A stretch of DNA of 64,000 nt, taken from Inquilinus ginsengisoli_A (lineage in GTDB: Bacteria; Pseudomonadota; Alphaproteobacteria; DSM-16000; Inquilinaceae). The stretch spans positions 124,001-188,000 of the forward strand of contig NZ_JAVDPW010000004.1 in assembly GCF_031453975.1 (NCBI RefSeq), read 5' to 3'. The position numbers and the translations under genes were made by a program. This document shows positions 43,330 to 51,805 of this stretch, piece by piece. The notes beneath the pieces are model-generated. The model saw only the letters and a list, made by a program, of their open reading frames with translations. It did no database searches and was not told the DNA's origin. Every line of letters begins with the position of its first letter. Position 1 is the stretch's first letter.

Positions 43330-44775
43330 ATGAAGACCTCGAACCCTGCCGGAGACGGCCCCGATTTCATTCCACGGCCGCACCAGATCGTGGCGCGCGA
43401 CGCCATCCTCGCAGCGCGGGCCCAGGGCCGGCCGGGCTTCCTGCTGGGCGACCTGACAGGGCTGGGCAAGACGCTGTCGGCCTGGCTCGCCGTCGCGGCG
43501 ATGCCGGAGGACGAGGTGCTGGTGATCTGCCCCAAGGGCGCCGTGCCGCAATGGCGGCGCACCATCGCCCGGTCCGGCACCGCGGCCAAGCGGGTGACCC
43601 TGACTAATTTCGAGAAGACCAAGTCGCTGCTGGCGCCGCCGCCGGTCAGCACCAAACGGTCGACCCGCGCCAAGAACAACGAGCTAGCCAAGTACGGCAC
43701 GGCCAAGCGGGTCTGGCCGATCGTGGTGATCGACGAGAGCCACCGCATCCGCAACCCGAGTTCCCAGCAGGGGCTGGTGTGCCGGCAGATGGCCGCGGCC
43801 GCCGCCTTCGCCATCTATATGAGCGCGACCGCCGGCCAGGCGCCGCATGAGCTTTCCTATCTCGGCCGGCTGCTGGCCCACGCCACCGGCGGCGTCGACG
43901 GCAGCATGGACGAATTCCGGGCGCTGATGAAACGGCTGCGGATCGGCCGCGCCAAGGGCCGCTGGAAGAACTGGAGTTGGGATCCGAACCCGGCCGACCG
44001 CCGGGTGATGTCCGAGCTGCTGTTCAAGGGCCCGAAGGCGATCGGGCTGCGCCGCCGGCCGGAGGACATCGCCGGCTGGCCGGAGGTGCAGCGCGAGCTG
44101 GCCCCGACCGCGCTGGACGCCCCCGCCCGACGCCTCTACGAGGCCACCTGGCGCGAGTTCCGGCGCGAGCTCGGGCTGGCCGGCGGCAGCACCCGCCGCG
44201 CCACCGGCTGGGCCGCCGACCTGCGCTTCCGCCAGAAGGCCAGCCTGCTGCGCCTGGCCGGCACCGCCGATTTCTGCGACGACCTGCTGGGGAACGGCCA
44301 GCAGGTCGCGATCTCGGTCGCCTTCCTCGAGACCAGCGCCATGTTGGCCGAGACGCTGCGCGGGCACGGCTGGACCGTCGGCGAGATCAACGGCACCCAA
44401 TCCGGCGAGGCCAATGAGGCCACCCGCGTCGCCTTCCAGACCGGCGCGCTGGACGCGGTCGTGTTCACGGTGACGGAGTCGATCTCGCTGCATCGCGGCG
44501 AGATGCCGGGCGGTGACCGCGACCGGTCGCTGGTGGTGCACGACATGCGCCACAGCGCGATCCAGCTGCAGCAGATCGAGGGGCGCTGCCACCGTGACGG
44601 CGAGCGCGCGGTGATCTACTACACCTATGCCGAAGGCACGGTGGAGGAGAAGGTGGCCGGCACCGTGATCGCCCGCATGGCGTCGATGGAGGCCATGGCC
44701 GGCGACGACACCGCGATGCTCGATGCGATCGCGGCCGTGGTCGAGGCCGCGGCGGCGCAGCGCGAGGCGGCCTGA
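43330..44775 (+). CDS. Compact SNF2-like DEAD/DEAH helicase
   Basis: Protein of 481 aa, a minimal SF2 translocase without accessory domains. Motifs: Walker A DLTGLGKTLSAW (residues 41-52), motif Ia VLVICPKGAVPQWRR, DESH box 135-138 in IVVIDESHRIRNPSSQQG, SAT 165-167 in YMSATAGQAP, and the C-terminal motif VI QQIEGRCHRDGERAVIYY. Proteins of this size and style are common in phages and as stand-alone genes of unknown function. A SLHRGEMPGGDRDRSLVVHD segment replaces the usual motif V region. The ATG at 43330 has an AGGAAG box. It is followed after 36 bp by an ankyrin gene, and nothing phage-like is nearby. The function is unknown; nucleic-acid remodelling is likely. Confidence 0.85.
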   Translation: MKTSNPAGDGPDFIPRPHQIVARDAILAARAQGRPGFLLGDLTGLGKTLSAWLAVAAMPEDEVLVICPKGAVPQWRRTIARSGTAAKRVTLTNFEKTKSLLAPPPVSTKRSTRAKNNELAKYGTAKRVWPIVVIDESHRIRNPSSQQGLVCRQMAAAAAFAIYMSATAGQAPHELSYLGRLLAHATGGVDGSMDEFRALMKRLRIGRAKGRWKNWSWDPNPADRRVMSELLFKGPKAIGLRRRPEDIAGWPEVQRELAPTALDAPARRLYEATWREFRRELGLAGGSTRRATGWAADLRFRQKASLLRLAGTADFCDDLLGNGQQVAISVAFLETSAMLAETLRGHGWTVGEINGTQSGEANEATRVAFQTGALDAVVFTVTESISLHRGEMPGGDRDRSLVVHDMRHSAIQLQQIEGRCHRDGERAVIYYTYAEGTVEEKVAGTVIARMASMEAMAGDDTAMLDAIAAVVEAAAAQREAA

Positions 44776-44811
44776 CTTGCCCGGCCCGCCGGATCCCGTG
44801 AGAATGGTGCG

Positions 44812-45192
44812 ATGAACGCAGACGATGTGCTGAAACGCTATAAGGACGAGGACCTGCCCGATTTCAGCGGGATGGACCTCGCCGGTGTGAACCAGGTCGG
44901 CCTCTTCGGGGATGCCCCGATCCATGTCGCCGCCATCCGCGGCCGGATCGACGAGATCACGGCGCTGCTGGATGGCGGCGCCGATGTGAATGCGTCAGGG
45001 GAAGCCGGCAACACCCCGCTGCACGAGGCGGTGATGCAGGGCCAGGTGGAAGCGGCGGCGCTGCTGCGCGAGCGCGGCGGCGATCCCGACCGCCGGAATG
45101 ATTTCGGCGGCACCCCACTCGACATCGCCCGCGCCCGCAAGCACCGGCGCCTGATCAAGCTGCTGGAAGGCAAGGGGCCGGCCCGCCGCTGA
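44812..45192 (+). CDS. Small ankyrin-repeat protein
   Basis: Protein of 126 aa containing about three ankyrin repeats (APIHVAAIRGRIDEITALLD, NTPLHEAVMQGQVEAAALLR, GTPLDIARARKHRRLIKLLE). The N-terminus MNADDVLKRYKDEDLPDFSG is a helical cap. No signal peptide is present, so it is a cytoplasmic protein-binding module. It follows the SNF2-like gene by 36 bp on the same strand, so they may be one transcript and the protein could be its partner. That is inferred from proximity only. It is convergent with the MFS gene. Confidence 0.9.
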   Translation: MNADDVLKRYKDEDLPDFSGMDLAGVNQVGLFGDAPIHVAAIRGRIDEITALLDGGADVNASGEAGNTPLHEAVMQGQVEAAALLRERGGDPDRRNDFGGTPLDIARARKHRRLIKLLEGKGPARR

Positions 45193-45214
45193 CGGACGGG
45201 GCCGCCGCGTGGCG

Positions 45215-46384
45215 TCACGGCATCAACGGCTTTGCCGAAGGAGCACGCGGGCGGAGCTGCACCGCAATGGCCAGGGCGGACAGCAGCAGCCCGACAGCGC
45301 AGACGCCGGGCCAGTGCCACAGGCTCCAGGCCAGGTTGCCCATGGCGGATCCGACGGCACCGCCGATGAAGCGGGACACCATATAGACGGTGTTCAGCCG
45401 GCTCATGGCATCCGCCTTCAGGCCGACATTGCGGGTCATGTTCGAGACATGGCCCGACTGCACAGCGACATCGAGCAGCACGAAGCCGGCGATCATCCCC
45501 CAGAGCGAGCCGCCGACGACCGCCAGCAGCAGGAACGTGACCAGCACGGCGATGCTGCTGAGCAGCACGGTCAGATGCGGGCTGCCCCGGTCGGCCAGCC
45601 GCCCAACCTGCGGCGTGATCAGCATCGCGACCACCCCGATCACGCCGAATAGGCCGGCCACGTCGCTGCCGTAACGCGCCGGCATGGCATCGAGATGGAA
45701 GGCCAGGGTGGTCCAGCAGGCGCTGAACGCGCCGAACTGCAGCGCGCCGATCGAGGACGTCTGCCGCAGCACCGGCTGTTCCCGCACCAGCCGCCCGAGC
45801 GACGCCATCAGCGCCCCGTAGCGTCCCTCGAAGGACGGCCGGTCCTTCGGCAGCAGGACGGACAGCACCAGCAGCAGCACGATCATCACGCCGGCGGCGA
45901 TCCAGTACATGGCGCGCCAGCCCCATTCGGCGCCGACGAAGCCGGCGACGGTGCGCGAGAGCAGGATGCCGCACAGCAGCGCGCCCAGGACGGTGCCGAC
46001 GGCACGCCCGCGCTCCTGCGGCGGCGCCAGATGCGCGGCGAAGGGGACGGTCACCTGCGGCACCACGCTGGTGAAGCCGACGGCGAAGCAGGCGACGATC
46101 AGCCAGGGCAGGCTCGGCGCCAGGGCGGTGGCGGCCAGCGCGCCGGCCGAGGCCAGCAGCAGAGCGCCGATCAGCAGGCGCCGATCGATCATGTCGCCGA
46201 GCGGCACGAACAGCAGCATGCCGATCGCATAGCCCGCCTGGGTCACGATCGAAGCGTTGCCGGCCTCGCGCTGCGTGACCTGGAAGGTCTCGGCGAAATC
46301 CACCAGCAGCGGCTGGTTGTAGTAGTTGTTGGCGACCACGACCCCGCAGGCGACAGCCAGGATCCAGATGTCGAACCTACGCAT
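45215..46384 (-). CDS. MFS transporter, drug-efflux type
   Basis: Membrane protein of 389 aa with twelve predicted helices. The MFS motif is readable between helices 2 and 3 as FVPLGDMIDRRLLIGALLL, and ERGRAVGTVLGALLCGILLS is typical of the YnfM/EmrD-like arabinose- or drug-exporter group. It begins MRRFDIWILAVACGVVVANN, with an atypical short cytosolic N-terminus. The substrate is unknown. It is convergent with the ankyrin gene; its promoter side faces a long repeat-rich gap that may insulate it. Confidence 0.88.
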   Translation of the reverse strand: MRRFDIWILAVACGVVVANNYYNQPLLVDFAETFQVTQREAGNASIVTQAGYAIGMLLFVPLGDMIDRRLLIGALLLASAGALAATALAPSLPWLIVACFAVGFTSVVPQVTVPFAAHLAPPQERGRAVGTVLGALLCGILLSRTVAGFVGAEWGWRAMYWIAAGVMIVLLLVLSVLLPKDRPSFEGRYGALMASLGRLVREQPVLRQTSSIGALQFGAFSACWTTLAFHLDAMPARYGSDVAGLFGVIGVVAMLITPQVGRLADRGSPHLTVLLSSIAVLVTFLLLAVVGGSLWGMIAGFVLLDVAVQSGHVSNMTRNVGLKADAMSRLNTVYMVSRFIGGAVGSAMGNLAWSLWHWPGVCAVGLLLSALAIAVQLRPRAPSAKPLMP

Positions 46385-46591
46385 GACGGGGATCCGGGCG
46401 AGGCGACTGTCGAACCTTCCCTGCGCCAAGGACCATGGTCCTCTCCCCCTGCTCGGCCTGTCAGGATTCAGTAGACCGGCCGCGCGGGCCGCGGAACCAC
46501 TGCGCCGCGCACGGCATCCTTGCGTGATGCGCAAGGATGCCGGCAGCCCACTCGGCCGAAGAACGACAGGATGCCAAGCGTCTTCTGCGTC

Positions 46592-46616
46592 ACCTCTCAC
46601 GCCTGGCGGGAGAGGT
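46592..46616. repeat. Short stem-loop with 7-bp arms (palindromic repeat block)
   Basis: ACCTCTC and GAGAGGT flank an 11-nt centre, the first of several hairpins in this gap. The CCTCTC/GAGAGG core recurs in the outer arms at 46699-46867, so these are related repeat units. Confidence 0.6.
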
Positions 46617-46634
46617 CGGGCTCGCGCAGCGAGG

Positions 46635-46679
46635 CCGGGTGAGGGCTGGTCCCGGCCTCGACAAAGAGCCCTCACCCGG
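46635..46679. repeat. Inverted repeat with perfect 13-bp arms
   Basis: CCGGGTGAGGGCT (46635-46647) is exactly complementary to AGCCCTCACCCGG (46667-46679), enclosing 19 nt. Similar CCCTCACCC...GGGTGAGGG units occur as dispersed intergenic hairpins in many GC-rich proteobacteria. Confidence 0.75.
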
Positions 46680-46698
46680 AGCCGCGTCGCGTCTCCGG

Positions 46699-46867
46699 CC
46701 TCTCCCGCAAGCGAGACCTTTTCAAAAGCCTACCCCTCGTCGTCATTGCGAGGAGGCGAAGCCGACGAAGCAATCCATAGCCCGCACGAACGGCCCGATG
46801 GATTGCTTCGCTGCGCTCGCAATGACGGTGTTAGGGATTTCTGAAAAGGTCCCGCAAGCGGGAGAGG
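46699..46867. repeat. Outer ~30-bp imperfect inverted repeat enclosing a second palindrome
   Basis: The arms 46699-46728 and 46838-46867 are complementary except for about four positions. Both contain the CCTCTCCCGC...GACCTTTTCA core. They bracket the inner palindrome at 46741-46827, as though one repeat had inserted inside another. The whole could form a large cruciform or a stable RNA hairpin. Confidence 0.8.
46741..46827. repeat. Inner palindromic element (CGTCATTGCGAG ... CTCGCAATGACG)
   Basis: CGTCATTGCGAG (46741-46752) pairs with CTCGCAATGACG (46816-46827), and AGCAATCCAT pairs with ATGGATTGCT. The GTCATTGCGAG/GAAGCAATCCAT combination is a familiar dispersed intergenic repeat of many proteobacterial genomes. 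It has no open reading frame, so it is a MITE-like or REP-like element. Confidence 0.85.
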
Positions 46868-46932
46868 CAACGCCAAGTGCAGCCTTCCTAGCGTGACCTG
46901 ACCCGAAATCATCCGGCTCTAGGTCAACCGCC

Positions 46933-47301
46933 CTACCAGAGGTTCTTGCCGTCGATCACCTGGACCGGCAGCGCATCGATGTCGAAATCATCCAGCAGCC
47001 GGGCATTGACGCCGATCTTGAGCTTGCTGAAATCCGGCTTGCCGTCGACCCATTCCGGCGTCTCGGTGTAGGTGCCGCAGCCGCAGATGGCGCAGTGGTG
47101 ATGCTGCACCGTGTAGCTGTTCCATTGATAGGTCGACACCCGGTCGCGAGCGGTCAGCAGCTTGAACGCCCCGGCCGGATAATAGGCCCATAGCGGCCCG
47201 CGCTTGGCGCAGAAGCTGCAGGTGCAGCGGGTCAGGCCGGTCGGTGCCTCCGGCAGCTCGAACTGCGTCGCTCGGCAGTGACAGCTTCCCTTGATCGGCA
47301 T
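46933..47301 (-). CDS. GFA-family (DUF636, Mss4-like fold) zinc protein
   Basis: Protein of 122 aa. It has the Mss4-like zinc-binding pattern: CHCRATQ at residues 7-9, CTCSFCAKRG at about 26-31, and CAICGCGTY at about 70-75. The family includes glutathione-dependent formaldehyde-activating enzyme, but most small members are uncharacterised; a role in glutathione-adduct metabolism is possible. It starts at an ATG at 47301, 53 bp downstream of the FUSC gene on the same strand, so it may be co-transcribed. Confidence 0.9.
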   Translation of the reverse strand: MPIKGSCHCRATQFELPEAPTGLTRCTCSFCAKRGPLWAYYPAGAFKLLTARDRVSTYQWNSYTVQHHHCAICGCGTYTETPEWVDGKPDFSKLKIGVNARLLDDFDIDALPVQVIDGKNLW

Positions 47302-47354
47302 GGCATTCCCCCCTCGTTCGACCGGTGAGTCCCGGCCCGCGAGTGTCGCCGAGA

Positions 47355-49502
47355 TCAGGCGCCCTGTCCCGCCTCCCGCGCCTCCTCCGCCTCCGGCGGA
47401 ACCCGACCGATCACCCCGGCCAGCGCCTCGGTCGCATCCACCATCCGGTCGGTCGCCTCCAGCAGCGCCAGGATCACCGGCTGGTCGGTCTCCGGCAGGG
47501 CCGCGGGGTCGAGCAGGTCGGCCAGCGCCCGGTGCCGGGCCGGCAGGTCGAACGGGATCGCCGCCGGCCGCTGCTCGCGCAAGGCCGCGGCCAACTCGGC
47601 CAGCGCCGCCGCGATGGCGCGGCCGAACGGTTCGATCGCGGCATGCTTCGCCAGCGCCGCCGCGCCATGGTCGTGCAGCGCGCTTTCCAGCGCCATGCCG
47701 GCGCGCAGGATGCGGTTGGCGTTGGCGAAGATCGCCTCGGCCCGTGCCGGCTGGCCGGGATCGGCCGGCTCCACCCGCAGCCGATCGACCGTGGCCTGGG
47801 CATTGACCCGGGCGCCGCGGGCGGCGTCGCGGGCATCGGCCTGCGCCCGGGCGTCGCCCGCCAGCAGCGCCGTCAGATAGGCGGCATAGGCGTCGATCAT
47901 CGCGGCGATCACCGGCCGCTCGCGCCGCCGCTCCCAGGTCGGCCATAGCAGGTATGCGGCGAGGCCGAGCAGGCTGCCCAGCACAGTGGCCACGCCACGG
48001 TCCAGCACCGACACGCCCGCCGGCAGCCCGGCGAGGCCGAGCAGCAGCACCACGACGGCGGTCAGCAGCGACACCGCCAGGCCGTAATGCACCGGCACGA
48101 GATAGCGGAAGGCGAAGTACAGCGGCCCGACCAGCAGCGCCTGGGCCAGCGGGTGCGCGAACACCAGATGGGCCAGGCCGGTGGCCAGCAGCAGCCCGGC
48201 CAGGGTGCCGAACATCCGCAGCAGGCCGAAGCTGACCGTGCCGCCGAAATCCGGCTTCAGCACGATCACCACGGTCATGGCGATCCAGTAGTACTGCGGC
48301 AGGCCGATGGCCCGGCCCAGCGCTTCCGCCGCCACGACGCAGACCATGCAGCGCAGAGCGTGACGGAAGGCGACCGAGGACAGCGACAGGTTGGCACGCA
48401 GGATGGCCAGCGGCGCGCCGGGGCGCATCGCCGCCGGCTGCCTGGCATCCCGCTCGGTCGCCCGCCGGTCGCCGCGGCTGCCGGCCTCCGCCGTGTTGCG
48501 GATCGCGGCGCGCAGGGTGCCGGCCAGTCCGATCGCCCGGGCCTCGGCCAGATGCAGCCGGCGGCGCAACGCCGGATCCTGGGTGGCGTGGCGAGCGGTG
48601 CGCAGCGCGGCCAGCGCGGTTTCGAAGCCCTTCAGCACCGCCTCGCCCTCGGCCATCGGCCGGCCCTGGCGCAGCGCCATGGCGAGGCCGCGCAGCACCA
48701 CCGCCGCCTGGCGCATCAGCGCCGGCAGCGCCGGGTCGTCGATCTGCCCGCGCAGGTCGGACAGGGCCAGGAGCTCGAGCCGGATGCGCTCGGCCAGGCC
48801 GAGCAGCACGCGGAACGCCTCGACCCCGCGGATGCGGGCGGCGTTGCTGCGCCCCAGCAGCTGCTGGGCGTCGGCCACGGAATCGGCCAGGGGCATGAAC
48901 ACCGTGTCCTCCGGCATCGCCCGCGCGATCTCCGACAGCATGCGGTACATGGCGGACAGCGCGTCCCGCTCCGGCTGGTAGATCCTGAGCGGCCAACCCG
49001 CGACGGAGAACAGGGTCGCCAGCAGGCCGCCGGCGAGGAACAGGCCGGAGGCAGCCCAAGGGTCGAAGCCATGGCCGGCGGTGCCGCTGGTCACCACCAG
49101 CACGATCAAGACGGCGGTGCCGCCCTGGGTCGCCACCGGCCCCAGCGCCACCAGCAGGGCGAGGACGAAGGCCCAGATCGCGAGCACCGGCAGCAGCATC
49201 AGCCAATGGGTGCCGAGCGAGAAGCCGGTCAGCGCCGCCAGGCCGGCGCCCAGCGAGATCAGCAGCATGCGCCTGAGGCGCAGTGCATGCGGCCCCGGCG
49301 CATCCGAGCTGACGACGTTGAGCGCGCCGCCGGCGACGGCGAGGCCGACATCGGTCTGGCCGAGCAGCACGCCGAGCACGACCGGCAACGCCACGGCCAA
49401 AGCGTTGCGCAAGGCCACCGGCCAGGGAATGGTGGCGCGGTTCCACTGCACCAGCGCGGCCAGCAGGGGCGAGCGGCCGGGCGCCGCCTGGGTCACCGCC
49501 AT
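47355..49502 (-). CDS. FUSC-family inner-membrane transporter (fusaric acid resistance/aromatic acid exporter type)
   Basis: Protein of 715 aa with the typical duplicated plan. A first transmembrane block spans about residues 25-170 (VALRNALAVALPVVLGVLLG, MLLPVLAIWAFVLALLVAL), then a cytoplasmic helical domain, a second transmembrane block at about 370-530 (ALRCMVCVVAAEALGRAIGL, YYWIAMTVVIVLKPDFGGTV) and a C-terminal cytosolic domain. The YWxxxTVxxxxxPDFGGT signature in the second block is family-specific. It probably exports aromatic or other weak acids; a periplasmic adaptor partner is not adjacent. The ATG at 49502 begins MAVTQAAPGRSPLLAALVQW. Confidence 0.9.
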   Translation of the reverse strand: MAVTQAAPGRSPLLAALVQWNRATIPWPVALRNALAVALPVVLGVLLGQTDVGLAVAGGALNVVSSDAPGPHALRLRRMLLISLGAGLAALTGFSLGTHWLMLLPVLAIWAFVLALLVALGPVATQGGTAVLIVLVVTSGTAGHGFDPWAASGLFLAGGLLATLFSVAGWPLRIYQPERDALSAMYRMLSEIARAMPEDTVFMPLADSVADAQQLLGRSNAARIRGVEAFRVLLGLAERIRLELLALSDLRGQIDDPALPALMRQAAVVLRGLAMALRQGRPMAEGEAVLKGFETALAALRTARHATQDPALRRRLHLAEARAIGLAGTLRAAIRNTAEAGSRGDRRATERDARQPAAMRPGAPLAILRANLSLSSVAFRHALRCMVCVVAAEALGRAIGLPQYYWIAMTVVIVLKPDFGGTVSFGLLRMFGTLAGLLLATGLAHLVFAHPLAQALLVGPLYFAFRYLVPVHYGLAVSLLTAVVVLLLGLAGLPAGVSVLDRGVATVLGSLLGLAAYLLWPTWERRRERPVIAAMIDAYAAYLTALLAGDARAQADARDAARGARVNAQATVDRLRVEPADPGQPARAEAIFANANRILRAGMALESALHDHGAAALAKHAAIEPFGRAIAAALAELAAALREQRPAAIPFDLPARHRALADLLDPAALPETDQPVILALLEATDRMVDATEALAGVIGRVPPEAEEAREAGQGA

Positions 49503-49826
49503 GCCGCCTGCCGGCAATCCGTCGCGCCTGGTTGGAAGGTCATCCGCCCGCCTTCGTCGAGTCGTCCGCTTGGCATGATGCCCGCTGGCGGCGCGCATCG
49601 TCGACACCCGCCCGCGACATCGATTCTTCATCGCGGCGCAACAGATCCGTCATCTCCGGACCCTATCATCCGCGCGCCGTGAGGGGACGGCGGAACCGGA
49701 CACCGGCCGCGGTAAGCCCCCTCGCCCATTTTCGAGACCTCCGATTGCCGCCGCTCCTCGGGCTTCCCGATGCGCGGGCGATCCGCCATGGCGCCCGGGG
49801 CGATCGACAGCACAAGGAGCGGAAGC
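49503..49826. other. 324-bp intergenic region, divergent promoters, no gene seen
   Basis: The region lies between divergent FUSC (start 49502) and the phosphodiesterase gene (start 49827). Open frames extend into it from both sides, but none shows family similarity or a good start. The AAGGAG box at its right end belongs to the phosphodiesterase. No clear repeat or operator was identified. Confidence 0.6.
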
Positions 49827-50654
49827 GTGCGGATCGTCCAGATCACCGATACCCATCTCAGCCCCGGCAAGCAGCACTTCCTGCCGAACTGGGCGCCGCT
49901 GGCGGATTGGCTGCACAGCGTCCGGGCGGATCTGGTAGTCCACACCGGTGATCTCAGCGTCGACGGGGCCGATGTCGAGGCCGACCTGGTGCAGTGCGCC
50001 GGGCTGCTGCGCACCCTGCCCTGCCCGGTGCTGACCGTTCCCGGCAACCACGATGTCGGCGACCTGCCCGGCACGCGCCAGCCGGTCGATGCCGAGCGGC
50101 TGGACCGCTGGCGCCGCATAATCGGCCCCGACCGCTGGGTCCACGATCAGCCGGGCTGGCGCCTGATCGGCCTGAACAGCCAGGTCATCGGCATGGGATC
50201 CGACGACGAGGCCGCCCAGTTCGCCTGGTTCGAGGACGCGCTGGACGGGGCGGAAGGGCGTGGCGTCGCGGTCTTCCTGCACAAGCCGATCTTCGTCGAC
50301 CGGCCGGACGAAGGCGATACCGGATACTGGAGCATCCGCCCCACGCCGCGCCGCCGCCTGCTGGATCTGTTCGAGCGGCACGGCGTGGCCCTGGTCGCCA
50401 GCGGCCATCTGCACCGCGCCTGGACCGGCAGCCATGCCGGCACGCGCTATGTCTGGGGGCCCTCCTCCGGCTTCACCGTCGGGCCGATGGAGCGCGACAT
50501 GCCGGGCGACCGGATCCTGGGCGCCGTGATCCACACCCTGGACGAGACGGTGGAGAGCGAGATCGTCGCCCTGCCGGCACTGCATCCCTTCGTGATCGAC
50601 GACGTCATCCACGAGGTCTATCCGCGCCACATCCAGGTCGAGGCGGCTTCGTGA
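49827..50654 (+). CDS. Calcineurin-like cytoplasmic phosphodiesterase (CpdA/GpdQ type)
   Basis: Metallophosphoesterase of 275 aa with all core metal motifs: D8-x-H10 in QITDTHLSPG, GDLS (residues 41-44), GNHD (73-76), and the C-terminal GHLHRAW. The fold matches class III cyclic-nucleotide or glycerophosphodiester phosphodiesterases. No signal peptide is present, so it acts inside the cell. GTG start with AAGGAG at 8 nt. It is the first gene of a five-gene operon; its stop overlaps the ATP-binding protein start (GTGA). The pairing with a Ugp-like importer suggests that it cleaves an imported phosphodiester such as a glycerophosphodiester (inference). Confidence 0.9.
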   Translation: MRIVQITDTHLSPGKQHFLPNWAPLADWLHSVRADLVVHTGDLSVDGADVEADLVQCAGLLRTLPCPVLTVPGNHDVGDLPGTRQPVDAERLDRWRRIIGPDRWVHDQPGWRLIGLNSQVIGMGSDDEAAQFAWFEDALDGAEGRGVAVFLHKPIFVDRPDEGDTGYWSIRPTPRRRLLDLFERHGVALVASGHLHRAWTGSHAGTRYVWGPSSGFTVGPMERDMPGDRILGAVIHTLDETVESEIVALPALHPFVIDDVIHEVYPRHIQVEAAS

Positions 50655-51805
50655 CCGGCCTGGCGCTGCGGCGCATCAGCAAGGCTTTCGGCAGCAACCG
50701 CATCCTGCAGGACGTGACCGTCGAGGCGGCGCCAGGCGAGTTCATCGCCCTGGTCGGCCCGTCCGGCTGCGGCAAGACCACCCTGCTGCGCATCGCGGCG
50801 GGGCTGGAGCATGCCGACGAGGGGTCGGTGCAGTTGGGCGAGCGCGACATCACCGCGCTGCCGCCGGCGGCGCGCGACATCGCCATGGTCTTCCAGTCCT
50901 ATGCCCTGTATCCGCACCTGACCGCCGGGCAGAACATCGCCGTGCCGCTGGCGATGCGGCGCCTGTCCACCGCCCAGCGGCTGCCCTGGATCGGTGGCCT
51001 GATGCCGGGCCAGCGGGCGCTGCGGGCCGAGATCCAGGCCCGGGCGCGCGAGACGGCAGCCAGCCTGAAGATCGACCATCTGCTGGATCGCAAGCCCGGC
51101 CAGATGTCGGGCGGGCAGCGCCAGCGCGTCGCCCTGGCCCGCGCCCTGGTGCGCCAGCCCGCCGCCTTCCTGATGGACGAGCCGCTGTCCAATCTCGACG
51201 CCAATCTGCGGGTCCACACCCGCGGCGAGATCGTCGAGCTGCACCGCCGCGCCGGCGTCACCACCCTCTACGTCACCCATGACCAGTCGGAGGCGCTGAG
51301 CATGGCCGACCGGGTGGCGGTGATGATGGGCGGCCGCCTGCTGCAGCTGGACAGCCCGGCGCGGGTCTACACCGATCCGGCCCATGTCGAGGTCGCCCAG
51401 TTCATCGGCAGCCCGCGCATCAACCTGCTGCACGCGGTGCTGGACGATACGCGCGCCGCCCGCATCGGCGGCCGGGTGCTGGCCGACGGCATCGAGGCCG
51501 CGCCGGGCACGGCGGTGACGCTGGGCGTGCGGCCCGAAGCGTTGCGCTTCCTGATGCCGGGCCAGCCCGGCCTGGCCGCGACCGTGCGGCGGCTGGAGTT
51601 CCTGGGATCCGAGCTGCTGGCCTTCCTGGCCCTGGCCGACGGCACCGGCCTGGTCGCCAAGACCGTGCCGGCGCTGGCGGCCGAGCTGGCCCCCGGCGCG
51701 GCGGTGACCCTGGCGGTCGACGCCGCCGACATCCTGGTCTTCGGGCCGGAGGGCGGGCGCCTGCCGGTCTCGGTCGCGCCGCTGCGGATCGCCGCCCATG
51801 GCTAG
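50651..51805 (+). CDS. ABC transporter ATP-binding protein, UgpC/MalK-like
   Basis: ATPase of 384 aa. Walker A is GPSGCGKTTLLRI, the Q-loop is VFQSYALYPH, the signature is QMSGGQRQRVALARALVR, Walker B is FLMDEPLSNLDANLR, and the H-loop is YVTHDQSEALSMADR. Residues ~245-384 form the TOBE/MalK-type regulatory domain. This is the CUT1 importer ATPase type used for disaccharides, glycerol-3-phosphate and related solutes. GTG start overlaps the phosphodiesterase stop; its own stop overlaps the permease start by 8 nt. Confidence 0.95.
   Translation: MTGLALRRISKAFGSNRILQDVTVEAAPGEFIALVGPSGCGKTTLLRIAAGLEHADEGSVQLGERDITALPPAARDIAMVFQSYALYPHLTAGQNIAVPLAMRRLSTAQRLPWIGGLMPGQRALRAEIQARARETAASLKIDHLLDRKPGQMSGGQRQRVALARALVRQPAAFLMDEPLSNLDANLRVHTRGEIVELHRRAGVTTLYVTHDQSEALSMADRVAVMMGGRLLQLDSPARVYTDPAHVEVAQFIGSPRINLLHAVLDDTRAARIGGRVLADGIEAAPGTAVTLGVRPEALRFLMPGQPGLAATVRRLEFLGSELLAFLALADGTGLVAKTVPALAAELAPGAAVTLAVDAADILVFGPEGGRLPVSVAPLRIAAHG

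Larger units (their letters stand above)
46385..46932. other. 548-bp intergenic region without genes, rich in palindromic repeats
   Basis: No credible coding sequence is present. The first 200 bp (46385-46590) are unremarkable upstream sequence for the MFS gene. From 46591 to 46868 a chain of inverted repeats follows, described separately. The rest leads to the GFA gene, transcribed toward lower coordinates, so the region is the upstream side of the MFS gene and the downstream side of GFA. Confidence 0.8.

Noticed and set aside
43330..45192. Prophage remnant around the SNF2-like helicase
   Set aside because: No integrase, terminase, capsid, tail or attachment-site duplication was found, and the flanks are ordinary chromosomal genes of similar composition.
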